Position numbers and translations under genes: made by a program. 21,411 nucleotides of DNA, from assembly GCA_034698045.1 (NCBI GenBank), contig JAQGAU010001104.1, positions 1 through 21,411 on the forward strand, in the 5' to 3' direction. This stretch comes from Paramacrobiotus richtersi (taxonomy: Eukaryota; Tardigrada; Eutardigrada; Parachela; Macrobiotidae). Positions 1 through 10,040 of the stretch are shown piece by piece. Below the pieces are notes generated by a model. The model saw nothing but the letters and a program-made list of their open reading frames with translations, had not been told where the DNA came from and did not search any database. How positions within the stretch are numbered: position 1 is the stretch's first letter; every line of letters begins with the position of its first letter.

Positions 1-90
1 GTATCCACAAGATTTGCTCGATGATTGTTTGGCGAACATTTTGGCTTTCTCCTAACTTTAGTTGGTAAATCTTTTGCATTGCATGTGCAG

Positions 91-464
91 CTGGTGCTGG
101 GACATTCTACAAGCTTTATTTGGATGCAAATTTCGTTTACATCCGCTCCTTCTGCTTTGACAAGGATACTCTCACTGCCGACCCATGCAACAGCCCCGGG
201 ATAGCTGTCTGGACCAGAAAACGACCCAATGATATAACTCCGCTAGAAGACAGGATCATTCGAGATATTCTGGACGATAGACTGCAGTTTTACTGCCTAA
301 GTGCTGCGAACATGCTGTACATACCTTATATAGACTCACTAAGCCCGTGCGACTACATTGAAAAGCCACAGGCTTTCATGGATGATATCCGCTTTGCACA
401 AGAACATTTGGTCAGTAAATGCGGAAGTTCCAGAGGAAGTTGTTCTGTAGAATCGATGTACTAG
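91..464 (+). CDS. Terminal exon of a probable secreted lipocalin-like protein (partial)
   Basis: The exon opens after a pyrimidine-rich stretch ending in gcatgtgcag at 90, a good 3' splice site, and the frame from 93 runs open to the TAG at 462-464. The upstream part of the gene lies outside the window. The peptide has two aromatic-rich strands (YKLYLDANFVYIR), a cysteine pair typical of extracellular proteins, then AVWTRKRP followed by ITPLEDRIIRDIL. A strand followed by an Arg-Pro and an amphipathic helix is the usual C-terminal end of lipocalins such as apolipoprotein D. That match is by pattern only. A downstream AATAAA at 575-580, about 110 nt past the stop, fits a 3' terminal exon. It could be another secreted beta-barrel family. 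I am fairly sure the exon is real and unsure of the family. Confidence 0.45.
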
Positions 465-574
465 AATTTATGCTATACCTTCTGTATTGTCAGATGTTCT
501 TCTTTGCGGCATTTATAAGAAACACTTAAACTGATAGAGAATTAAGAATAGTTATGCATCGGCACGTCATACGG

Positions 575-580
575 AATAAA
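575..580 (+). terminator. Candidate polyadenylation signal (AATAAA)
   Basis: AATAAA lies about 110 nt after the stop codon of the lipocalin-like exon, at a usual 3'UTR distance. No transcript evidence is available. Confidence 0.35.
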
Positions 581-728
581 GAATGCTATAAGAAAGGCAA
601 TGGTACGAATAGCACATTGTTTCAGAAACGTGGCAGAACGGCTGTGAACATGTCCGAAACAAACCACTTCTGTAGAAAACTGCAAAAAGCTAATATTAAA
701 ACCTACAGCAAACAACCATAATGCACTG

Positions 729-1890
729 TTAATCCTTATCCATAGCAGGCCGGGGAAGAATCCATTGTGTGACCTCATCTGAAGGTGCTGTGAGGAATTC
801 GTGACTCTTTAGGTCAGCCGCAAATGGCCGCTCATTTACAACGCGGCGCAAACATGCTTGAGCAAAGCTCTGCATCTTAGTGGGTAGTTCGGCAGGAACT
901 CTTGGCACACCACCAGTTGCAACGAAGTACATTATCGCCATGGCACCCTGGATCTTGACCAGTGTTCCATTGGCCAGCATTTTGTAATATTCTGGTGGCT
1001 TCCCTGTAGCCATTTGTAGCACAACACATCCTGCGTTCCAAATATCGGTTCGGACGTCGAATGATGTCGTATCCGAATCACCATCGAGTATCATCTCGGG
1101 CGACATGTAGTCCCATTTGTTTTTCCCAAATGACGCTTCCCCTTCCACTCTTGACAGGAGTCGTACCACATCGCACAGACCACCAATTTTGACGTGGCAG
1201 GTTTCAGTATCCATCGAGGTCATCAAAACATTATACGCCGAAATGTTGCGGTGCACCACACCCCGATCATGTATGTGGGCAATTCCGTCCACCAATTGCC
1301 GCGTCCATCTCTGAACATGCAGTGCCGTTATGGTTGCGCCGGCGCACCCAAGGTCGGACACGTTTTTCCCTGCAAAAAGGTTTCACTGCAACCCTAGCGA
1401 CTTTGACTTACCATATTAGAAAAGAGAATAACGAGAAGAACAGCCTTTTCTAGTTCTGCGGACGATGACGAAAGTTTAACACTCATCCCCTTTTAAAAAC
1501 TGAACAATCGAAACGATAGCATAATTACTTAAAGTATGTAAGTCTATCCTCATCACACACGCGACTACGGTGCTAATGAAGCATGCCTGTCTTCATACCA
1601 GAGCAAAACTCCATGAATATGTCGTATGTGGGTATCTCGTAGCGATAGGTTTGTTGTACTTGACTATAAAAGTATTGCACAATGCTGGGATGATCCAACT
1701 CCGTAACAACCGCAAATCTGGACCGAAGCACGTTCAGCTGAGCGGCACGTATGCTGGCATCGTTATCCAAAGTGACACGTCTGACGGCAACAACTGCATT
1801 TGTGTCCATACGTCGGGCCTTGAGTATCATACCGGACGAATCTCTGTCAATAAATTCTAACACCTGGAACTGAAGCCTATTGGCATTCAA
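729..1890 (-). CDS. STE/MAP3K-like pseudokinase, two exons, 310 aa
   Basis: Exon 1 is 1890-1599 and exon 2 is 1369-729. The intron uses a GT donor (GTATGAAG, from 1598) and a TTTTTGCAG acceptor ending at 1370. The joined length is 933 nt, an exact multiple of three, and the join falls inside the hinge region (EFCSG then KNVSDL). The product is a bare kinase domain. Every key catalytic position is changed: the VAVK lysine is Arg37 (VAVRR), HRD is HRN (Asn139), DFG is Gly-Leu-Cys (161-163), and the glycine loop reads IDRDSSGMI. Asn144, the MSPEM activation-segment end and the TDIWNAGC helix remain, so the fold is kept. The likely role is as a catalytically dead scaffold or regulator. It is a tandem, same-strand neighbour of another STE-like kinase, suggesting local duplication. 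The gene model is well supported; the partner is unknown. Confidence 0.85.
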
Positions 1891-2121
1891 GCTGTTTTCT
1901 GAAAAAAAGCACTTTTCTGATCTTTTACGGTAGCTCCACGACTGTTTTAGCAGGAGTCACATGACTCACATCAGATATTAACATTTTCATTTGAAACGAT
2001 TCTAATAAGTTTACCTAACATTAGCGAATTTTCAATTACCAAATAAACCCAAACAGGTCCGTGACCTGCTCGATTCAATATGTAACAAAATATAAAATTG
2101 TAATAACAATAACAACTATAA

Positions 2122-3397
2122 CTACAAAAATAACAAAAAGAGAACTGCAAAGAAAATAGCCATACCGGTGATCAGTTCGCCTTGGACTTGTTTTATCTTT
2201 TCCACTAAATCTGCGGCTGATATACGCTTCTCGTCATCCTCATTTAGGCACTCATCGATGATGTCAGCGACTGTTTTGGGAGCTAATTCGTTCACCAGAG
2301 GCACGTAGCCATCCGCTATGTGAACGAAAGCCACAGTGTCCAGTTTGCCGTCTATGCGGATCGTATCCCTAGTCCTTTTATGGTGCAGCCATTTCGACTG
2401 AATACCAACATGAAAGTCAGCAAGGTCAAGGATGGTACAACCCAAACTCCATATGTCCGTTTTTCGCCCCGGTTGAGCAGCAGATTTGCCGACAGACATT
2501 TTGACCATTTCTGGAGACATATATCGAGCAGTCCCATGGGCATGCTTAACGTCTTTTTTGCATGTCTGGTTATGTAGCATAACAATCCTGTCATCTAGGT
2601 CTCCAATTTGCAGAACATATCGACCCTCGCCATTCCTTTGTAGCATTACGTTGGCGGGCTTGAGGTCACCGTGTATGACGCGTACTTCGGCCGAGTGAAG
2701 ATAAGCCACACCTTCCGCCATTTGCTGCGCAAAGTTAAACAGTTGCGCAATGGAGATGGAGATGGCGGGACCACGTCTGCTTATAAGCGTCGCTAAATCA
2801 CCAGCTGCAAAAGGAAAAAAAACGGTTTGATAATTAATGCAAGCAATATATAATAGACTAATTAATGCAAATCAAAAGGGAGGCTTCGTTTTACTAGTGC
2901 TGTTGTCGGACTTCTTTGACTTCTTTCTAAAGTTACACTAGGTGCATGTGGTGTAGGGAACAGAACTAACCTGTGTGCCACGTACTGAGCTGCCGTACAA
3001 ACCTGGAAAGTAATCCATCATCAGCTCAATTGTTCTTCCATTTGGCGCATCTGTTAATGTTATTTTATGATAACGAACAATGTTTTTGTGGTTCAGCTTG
3101 AGTAATGATTTCCATTTGTGACTGTACGCCTGATCGGGTTCTTCATTCAGCCTCCCTCCTAATGCGAACATGATGCCATGTTCGCTGGTATTCTGATCGA
3201 TCTCATCGTATGAGGAGTCTCCATGCTTGCCATCTGGATTATCGTCCAGGAAAACTTCTTTGACTGCCACGATATCATCTCCCTCGAAGTCTCCACGTCT
3301 CCAGAATAGTCGCTTTATATACCGTACCATACGTTCCCTTGCCGATTTGACCGTTACGCTCATAGGTGTATTCACAGTTACTTCCAAAACTTGACAT
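2122..3397 (-). CDS. STE/MAP3K-like protein kinase, two exons, with an apparent 1-nt frameshift in exon 1
   Basis: Exon 1 runs 3397-3003, with donor G|GTTTGT. Exon 2 runs 2804-2122, with acceptor TTTTGCAG|CT. The join gives a normal hinge (MMDYFP then GDLATLISRRG). The start at 3397 precedes a standard glycine loop, IGKGTYGTVYKA (Gly19, Gly21, Gly24). The lysine motif VAVKEV follows in another frame. The summed exons are 1,078 nt, one more than a multiple of three, so a base has been gained, or two lost, between about 3270 and 3310. Downstream are HGDLKPANVML (Arg of HRD is Gly), DLD in place of DFG, MSPEM and KTDIWSLGC. Lys, both Asp and the Asn persist, so activity is possible. The C-terminus ends in a hydrophobic run (MAIFFAVLFLLFL) that may be a tail anchor. 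Alternatively, a donor at CCG|GTATGG could end the exon earlier. Confidence 0.7.
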
Positions 3398-5538
3398 TTT
3401 TCTGGTTAGTAGCCAATGCGCTGTATCAATACTGGTAAAATTTCTGAGTTGGAAACGAATGTAATGGAATTGTACGTAGTCAATTAACGTGTGGAAGAAT
3501 GCTGTGCGAAAGATCGGAGGCGTAATAGAGTTAGTAACAAGTAAAACGGCACGCATTATTGTTGCTGCCGGGCATCTAGCTGACTAAAGCAAGTGAAATA
3601 GAACAGTGCTTGAAAACAACATTCCTGAACCCACCGCTCACACGGTTCAGTGCAAGGCGCAAGCCTACGGTGCACATGTATGATGTATCATGTTAATGTA
3701 TCGTGCCATGTATCATGTTAAAATGTATCGTGCAGTCATCGTTTGGTGCTTGAACGAAGTGATCCTTTCTGATGGCAGATAGCTTGATAGCCATGTATGT
3801 GTACTAGCATTAAGATTTGCAGTTACGGAGAATTTTAACCGGTGATTTCGGAACCGATAAGAGCTACATGCTCTCAAGCAGCCTTTGATTGGCCGTATCA
3901 CAAATCTACAAGTCGAAGTCGAAGTAGGCATTTTTTACTAACATTAACTGGCTGCCTTACTGCGCGCTTAAAATCCAAGAAACTGTTGTGCTGTTTCTTC
4001 ATTTCATTACAGAACAGGTAGCCCAGCTCGCTTGCTGCTACTGTTTACAATGATAGTACGGGAGTTTAGACCTGGCTGAACACGCTTGACACAGAAAACT
4101 ACAACGACACTACAATGCAATCTGAGTGCAAAGTACGCACACTAAGCAAGAGAAATGATATTAAAATTTCAAAGCATGTCCGAGTGACAGTTAAGAGGGC
4201 TACCTCCAATCTGCTCCACTTGCACAATAGTTTCCTTGAGCCCGATCGTCAGTGTGCTGTCTCCTATCGTTGTGGAAGTTCTTACTTTCATGACCGTTCA
4301 GGTAATGTTCCGTAAGCAGTCTGGTTTTGGTGGCTTTTCCAGAACGACTATTTCCGTGAGATAAACGGGCAGGTTTAATTGCTCAGGATGCTTGATTTTG
4401 TACAACCAGATAGCTTCCGGGAGTTTCCAGCGTTCAGCCATTGGTAGAACTGAGGCGCTTTCCGTGGTTCTCGTGCACGTTGTATTCCAGCCTGAGTAGT
4501 TCTACGCACTCGCGATGGTATTGAATAAGGCCAACCGCTTTGTATGCTGCGATCATGTTCCAGTATAGGCAAAAGCGTTCGATTTTACTAAGCTGCGATA
4601 CAGCCACGGGACTTGACGCTTTCAGCTGCCATGCATATGGGTGGTGACCGTCGTGCATACGATAGCGAGAACAATTGTCTCCCTGTATTTACTTGTACGA
4701 GTGCATGTTCGGTTGACAGATTACGTTTTACGGAAGTCGTAATGCAAGAGAAATCTCAAAGGAAGAAGTCTTTCGATGTCCGAATGAAAAGCCTGCTAGC
4801 GGTGGCTTTCCAATACAGCATCTTACGCCCGGCTGTACTTTAGCTTAACTCGCAAAATCAATATCTGCCTTTTGCGCCGCCTTTTTTCAATGAACAGTAT
4901 GAATTTTCCCTCTTGTCCGCTAATCCTATAACCTATTTCTACTAAGTGCGAAGCATATACGCAACACCGCACAACGGTAAAGCGCCCACGCGGGTGGCAC
5001 CGGGAAACAGAAAACAAGGTTTGTCGGGAACATTAATAATTGTCGCACGCACGTCATGTTTTCGAATGCGCTATTGTTATTGTACTAGAACCGACATAGG
5101 GGTATTCCACAAAACAACATATCCATAATTATCCCGCTTTCAACCCTTCCTTTTGGTTTAATAACCAGGGGATTGCATGCAAGCTGTTTGCTCGAGGCCA
5201 CTCGGAAATCGCCTGTATTTAATTCCTTTCATTGTGCTTCTCTAAGTGCTAAAAATTTACAGGTACAGCCGTTTCACGCGTCTATGGCTAAATGTAATGG
5301 TACATAGGTGTTAACGTTTAAGCTGAAAGGAGCGCATCACCAGCGTTACCAGCGTTGTAACGATCGACTGCCGCTTCGTTCAAGTCGTCAAAATACTTGG
5401 ACTTCCGGTTCACAAATTGCAGTCACCCGTGACACGGAAATCGGGTTTACCATCGTGCTCTGGTGTCGCGCATCACCGTACCCGTTATCTTGTAACGAAA
5501 ATCCTTGCCAAAGGAAGGAATAGACGTTCAGATAAAAC
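3398..5538. other. Intergenic stretch with no supported gene
   Basis: Open frames here are short, lack recognisable motifs and have no convincing splice context. The one structured item is a small direct repeat at 3683-3734. A minus-strand open stretch near 4434-4658 has protein-like composition but no recognised domain. It may hold the 5'UTR or promoter of the receptor gene at 5539. Confidence 0.5.
3683..3734. repeat. Short tandem duplication, 2 copies of about 25-27 bp
   Basis: Two adjacent copies of a unit beginning ATGTATCATGTTA and ending ATGTATCGTGC occur, the second with two extra A residues. It looks like a simple local duplication, with no function implied. Confidence 0.6.
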
Positions 5539-6537
5539 ATGCCGCTAAGAAACGCTTCCTTCGATAACTCTACATACTGGCGCTTGGACACAGCAAACAC
5601 TATTCCAGCGCGCTCATCAAATGCCGCTCTTCTCTGTATAACAACGGCCACCTTATCTCTCAACTGCAGTGCCCTGTATATCATCCTGAAACAACACACC
5701 CTCCGCACACGATTCAACGTGTACATTATCGCCCTCCTCTGTAGCAACATTTTCTTCGCGGTTACCGACAACCCTATTAGCATCCTCATGACGAAGCAGT
5801 CCGGATGTTGGCGGCTAGGTCATTCATTGTGTACCCTGCTTACTTACAGCCGGTATGTCGTGGTGCCCATCTCTGTCCACATCCACATTCTCATCAGCAT
5901 CAATCGCGCCTGGGCTTGGTTTGCTCCACTGTCTTATCGACACGGGCACACCCGGACGGCAGCTGGTTTAATGTGTCTGGGAGTCGTCGTATACATTCAT
6001 GCTTTTAATTTACCCGGAGTTGTGTTGGACGCGGTGTTCTATCGCCAACCGGTCGAACTTGGTTGTTGGTTGAATACCAACACCCAGTATACGTGGAATA
6101 CGATCTCGTCCATCTGGGTGTTTAGTGTACCGAAGCTGTTCATGCCGGTGACATATCCCTTCCTCTTATGGAAATGGTTACAGAGAAGAAGTCTTCGATC
6201 TAGAATGGGAGCCAGCAGCGCTAAAAAGCAGGATAAACGAGTCCGATCGTTTGTACTCTTGACGCTATTGACGATTAGCACCACAGTCTGCTGGACACCA
6301 GGGCTTATCTACTATATATTGATGGGGTATGTACCGTTGAACAAGTTGGATGTCTTGAAGGATGTGCAGTTAGCGACGTACCCATTACAAGCCCTTCTGG
6401 ATCGTATCCTATTTGGCCTCAGCGTGAAGAGCCTGCATAATTATGTTACCGGGATCTGCAATGTGCGATTTAGGAAACGGAAAGTCGCTGAATGTAGCGA
6501 GGAATCGAGAACGGGAATCCGTCGAAGTGGCGAGTAA
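5539..6537 (+). CDS. Orphan rhodopsin-like (class A) GPCR, intronless, 332 aa
   Basis: This is a plasma-membrane receptor by architecture. The N-terminus has N-glycosylation sequons at Asn5 and Asn10. Predicted membrane segments lie near 29-50, 60-82, 97-121, 140-162, 190-210, 237-261 and 274-294. Class A landmarks are TM1 Asn42, TM2 Asp77, the Cys90/Cys176 disulphide pair and CWTP at 251-254 in TM6. Two landmarks are altered: DRY at the end of TM3 is Asn-Arg-Ala (122-124), and the TM7 NPxxY is replaced by Asp-Arg-Ile-Leu-Phe (288-292). The intracellular loop before TM6 and the short tail are rich in Arg and Lys, as expected on the cytosolic side. The length suits a small peptide- or orphan-type receptor. 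No ligand can be inferred. The single-exon form may reflect retroposition or family-wide intron loss. Confidence 0.85.
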   Translation: MPLRNASFDNSTYWRLDTANTIPARSSNAALLCITTATLSLNCSALYIILKQHTLRTRFNVYIIALLCSNIFFAVTDNPISILMTKQSGCWRLGHSLCTLLTYSRYVVVPISVHIHILISINRAWAWFAPLSYRHGHTRTAAGLMCLGVVVYIHAFNLPGVVLDAVFYRQPVELGCWLNTNTQYTWNTISSIWVFSVPKLFMPVTYPFLLWKWLQRRSLRSRMGASSAKKQDKRVRSFVLLTLLTISTTVCWTPGLIYYILMGYVPLNKLDVLKDVQLATYPLQALLDRILFGLSVKSLHNYVTGICNVRFRKRKVAECSEESRTGIRRSGE

Positions 6538-8025
6538 AAGAGAACGACAACATCTAAAAAAGGTAAATGCACAACTGTTTATCTTCTAAAGTCATGAAAA
6601 GTTGATTTCCTGTGTGATTGAAGCGAACTGAATTGGTCGGATACGATACATTGGCGTGGATAAACTAAAATACGGGTCGCGTGCCCATCTCATCGGGTGG
6701 CTTCGCGGACGCTTAGCCACACCTCCGTACCGTATCTGGATTTGCTTCGAATTTGAGACTCACCCTTATGGTTCATCATTATACATTAATTGCATTAATT
6801 ACATTAACAGAAACGCAATTGCGTTTCTGTTAGCCAGTTATGGTGGCTTGATGTTTTTCGAGAACTGTTGCCGAACTAACAATTATGAGGTATCCAGAGA
6901 CAACTATTTAAGAAGGGATAATGAAGAGTCGTCGTGATGTAGTGCACCTTTCATAACACTTGGAATGTGTCAAAAAGCGGGCGGAGTTCATTTAATTAGA
7001 ATCGTTATTACTGTAACTACGATTAGATCTGCGTTTGTCATGTGAATTTAAACTCTCGACCGCCCCTTGTGAGTCGGACTGTTCTTATCACTGTGTACAG
7101 TAAACTGAATAATTGTTTCCTTCGTTGCTCTGGTTCCCAGTAAACAGACGTAGCTGTGGCCCGTGGGTCGCTGTAGTGGCATACATTGTGAACCGGCGGC
7201 CATCCAAATGGTGTCACAGAAAAGAGCTTCTTCCATTAAATAATTATAGACAAGCATCACGCTAGCATGCGTTAGTAAAATCTGTCCTCGATACAGTACA
7301 ATAGACGCTCGTGCAATACAACACATCCAAGCCTGTGCGTACAAATGTTACTGTAGCTGCTTGAATACCTGCCATTCGCACAAGTTTTAGCATACCAGTG
7401 AAAGGGACGTGGATCTTACAGATTCAGGTTTCTCTGTCTGGATTTGCTGGCGTGCGAGACGGTAATTACTGATTTCATCGGTGTTAACTGTTTGCCGTCT
7501 GAGCAATCGGTTTTCTTTACTGAATAGAAAGGCTCAGAAGAGTTATGGAGTGGTTGGCCACCTCCCCCCTGTACGTACATGTTGATACGTGTATGTGTAT
7601 ATTTTGGTTCATGTAAGTGTGTATTCATTATGTGAGCACCTTCACAAAGTTTCTACAAGTGACGTCTAGTGCTTTGTTCTACAGTACTTGAATTGATTTG
7701 TCAGTTAAATAAACGGACGGTTTTTTGGGGGATTTTTTTCGTCTGACAACACAAGAATAAACGCGCGGGTTCCTGATTAACAGTGTCTGTAAAAGTTAAC
7801 AACCAAGAGTAAACAATTATTAATTATTGTACAATAATAATTGATACAAACAATAAATACTAAACAAAATGCAACATATTTAAGAACTACAACATACCAC
7901 TGCAGACAGTCGCTTGAGAAGTAGGTCTACACAACAATAAAACACATGGTTGTGTACTGTATTGTACTGAATGCCTGTAAAACAGGCGAGTAAATAATCG
8001 ACAGTAAAATCAGCAATGCTAACAT
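6538..8025. other. Intergenic stretch with no supported gene
   Basis: There is no convincing reading frame, tRNA or splice-bounded exon. It contains a perfect 28-nt palindrome at 6805-6832, an AT-rich segment around 7790-7870 with an imperfect inverted repeat centred on TTGTACAA, and the 3' flank of the IAP gene. If the IAP belongs to the mobile element, the left element end should be in this interval, but I could not find it. Confidence 0.5.
6805..6832. repeat. Perfect 28-nt palindrome
   Basis: The left arm TAACAGAAACGCAA is followed directly by its exact reverse complement, centred on AATT at 6817-6820, with no spacer. It could form a cruciform or bind a dimeric factor. Confidence 0.85.
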
Positions 8026-8949
8026 TCACAAATAGACATATCGTCTGGCGTTAATGTCCCTACGGCAGAGTGGACATTTCGGCACTTTGGTGGCGCAGCC
8101 AGTACAGCAGGCAGCGTGGCCACATGGTATGAATACCGTGGTGATTTTCTCATCCCAACAGACTTTGCAGCTTAGCGGGTCGCTGGGCTTTTCACGGTTT
8201 TCGTATTCGCGAACTTTTTCCAGAAGTTCGCGAGCACTTTGGAAGTGTGGATATCCGGTGTCTTCACCACACTCTTTTAGAACGGCTATAATGTTTTCAC
8301 TCTTGAAACCTTTTTTCAGTACAGCATCAATATGGGAGCTTTCCACATCGTCGGCTTCCGGAAAATCTGGACCTTTACGGCGTCTGATATACGCACAGGA
8401 TCCGGACCATTTTGCGTGGAGAATCCACGGGTCGTCAAGTTCGTCCCACTGATCGACGAACTGTCCGCAGTCGAAGCATTGTACGTGGTCCCCGATCTCC
8501 GTGAGAAAAAACCCCGCCTCCGCCATTGAATGAGGATCCTGGGTCTTTGACCACCTGAAAAAGGTGGCGAACCGCTCCCTATAGGTTGCCATTGACGGAA
8601 AAAAGAACTCCGTGTCTAACGCCGTTAAGTCCTTGCGGATTCCTTTCAACTTGATCATTTCGGAAACTGGGCAATCCGGATAACAGTCCTTATGCATGCG
8701 GCGTGGGTTGAGACCTTGGCTCGCTCCGCTGATAAGGCCTTCACAATAAACACACTTCAGTTCGTCGGCAATACCAGTACAATAAAAACCCAGCGCCGCC
8801 AGTCTGGACGGCGGGAACATATCAGCTGTCCATCCATGGTACGATACTAGGCGGTTGTGAATCAGACGCATGTCCAGCTTCGCTTCCCCGACTTTGGCCA
8901 TCATTGGTGTTGCCATTGCAAATGTAGGTGATCTGCTAACACAGAACAT
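8026..8949 (-). CDS. Inhibitor of apoptosis protein: BIR-BIR-UBA-RING, 307 aa, intronless
   Basis: IAPs bind caspases or IAP antagonists through BIR domains and act as RING E3 ubiquitin ligases in the cytosol. BIR1 spans about 28-95, with zinc ligands Cys66, Cys69, His86 and Cys93; the usual Trp-Glu-x-x-Asp-Pro stretch is replaced by a Gly/Ser-rich run, so it may bind different partners. BIR2 spans about 121-170, with Cys138, Cys141, His158 and Cys165 and a conserved QWDELDDP. A UBA-like segment (about 185-232) starts IDAVLKKGF, as in XIAP/cIAP proteins. The C-terminal C3HC4 RING uses Cys251, Cys254, Cys266, His268, Cys272, Cys275, Cys282 and Cys285. The gene is divergent from the element polymerase across a repeat-filled 1.3 kb region. 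It may be host DNA or element cargo. Family assignment is very secure. Confidence 0.93.
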   Translation of the reverse strand: MFCVSRSPTFAMATPMMAKVGEAKLDMRLIHNRLVSYHGWTADMFPPSRLAALGFYCTGIADELKCVYCEGLISGASQGLNPRRMHKDCYPDCPVSEMIKLKGIRKDLTALDTEFFFPSMATYRERFATFFRWSKTQDPHSMAEAGFFLTEIGDHVQCFDCGQFVDQWDELDDPWILHAKWSGSCAYIRRRKGPDFPEADDVESSHIDAVLKKGFKSENIIAVLKECGEDTGYPHFQSARELLEKVREYENREKPSDPLSCKVCWDEKITTVFIPCGHAACCTGCATKVPKCPLCRRDINARRYVYL

Positions 8950-9070
8950 TTTGTTGAAAACGAAATGCCAAAATGAAAGAAGAGCCAGACGTAGGTTCTA
9001 GAACCAGAAAAAGAGGTGCTAGGTAGAACGGTTGTTAAATCGTCAATATTATAAAGTTCTTGAGAATCTG

Positions 9071-10020
9071 GGAGTCTAGAAATGTGTTTTACACGATCCT
9101 ATTGGTTGAAACATAACAAGTGGGTGGGTCTACATGACTAAACAGTACCATGTTTTACACGTTCCTATTGGCTAAAACACAACAAGTGGGCGTGTCTACA
9201 TGACTACACAGTACCTGAAGGTAAGTCAGTCGACAGTAGTGTTCCGTGATAAACAGACATAAAAATCGGTAACGTTCTGCTAGACAAAAAGTGGACTGAC
9301 TAAAAGCCTCTTATTCCTTTCCGTACTGACAGGCAAACTATATCAAGTTGTTAAAATGTGGGAGTCCAGAAATGTGTTTTACACGATCCTGTTGGCTGAA
9401 ACATAACAAGTGGGTGGGTCCACATGACTACACAGTACCATGGTTTACACGTGCCTATTGGTTGAAACACAACAAGTGGGTGTGTCTACATGACTACACA
9501 GTACCTGAAGGTAAGTCAGTCGACAGTAGTGTTCCGTGATAAACAGACATAAAAATTGGTAACGTTCTGCTAGACAAAAAGTGGACTGACTAAAAGCCTC
9601 TTATTCCTTTCCGTACTGACAGGTAAACTATATCAAGTTGTTAAAATGTGGGACTCCAGAAATGTGTTTTACACGATCCTATTGGTTGAAACATAACAAG
9701 TGGGTGGGTCTACATGACTAAACAGTACCATGTTTTACACGTGCCTATTGGTTGAAACACAACAAGTGGGCGTGTCTACATGACTACACAGTACCTGAAG
9801 GCAAGTCAGCCGACAGCAGTTTTTCGTGATCAAAATGACATTAAAATTGGTTGCGTTATGCTCGACAAAAACTAAAATGACTAAAACGTATTACCCCTTT
9901 CGTACTGACAGGCAAACTAAGTCAAGCTGTTGAAAATGTGGGAGTCTAGAAATGTGTTTCACACGATCCTATTGGTTGAAACACAATCAGTAGGCGGAAT
10001 CTATATGGAGACACATACTA
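9071..10020. repeat. 290-bp tandem repeat, three full copies plus a partial fourth, each with a doubled 66-bp subunit
   Basis: Copies begin at 9071, 9361, 9651 and 9941 (each at ggag/ggac followed by TCTAGA or TCCAGA), exactly 290 bp apart. The fourth diverges after roughly 50-80 bp. Within each unit a 66-bp half is repeated, both halves carrying CCTATTGG(T/C)T followed by AACAAGTGGG. ATTGG (an inverted CCAAT box) is at 9101, 9167, 9457, 9681, 9747 and 9971, with GTTGG at 9391. GTGGGCGTGTC or a close relative follows. The array sits between the divergent IAP and polymerase genes. Confidence 0.92.
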
Positions 10021-10025
10021 TAAAA
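10019..10025 (+). promoter_or_regulatory. Candidate TATA box for the polymerase gene
   Basis: TATAAAA directly follows the last ATTGG-containing repeat copy and lies about 250 nt before the polymerase ATG. A start site near 10050 would fall in the 31-bp repeats. This is motif evidence only. Confidence 0.3.
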
Positions 10026-10040
10026 TACACATACCGATGC

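Noticed and set aside
4434-4658. Minus-strand open stretch of 74 codons with plausible amino-acid composition
   Set aside because: No domain, no clear splice sites and a competing frame on the same strand. It could be a decayed exon but cannot be supported.
6656-6937. Plus-strand 93-codon frame after the receptor gene
   Set aside because: It reads through the palindrome and low-complexity Ile/Asn codons and has no recognisable motif.
6971-7000. AAAAAGCGGGCGGA as a match to the GC-rich right-edge sequence (AAAAGGCGGGC on the minus strand)
   Set aside because: Similarity covers about ten bases only and does not extend, so it cannot be called a terminal inverted repeat.
7796-7850. AT-rich inverted repeat centred on TTGTACAA as a possible element terminus
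   Set aside because: It is imperfect and has no counterpart near the right edge or any visible target duplication.
9348-9539. Plus-strand open frame within the 290-bp repeats
   Set aside because: It simply reads the repeat twice. It is not kept open across all repeat copies and has no protein features.
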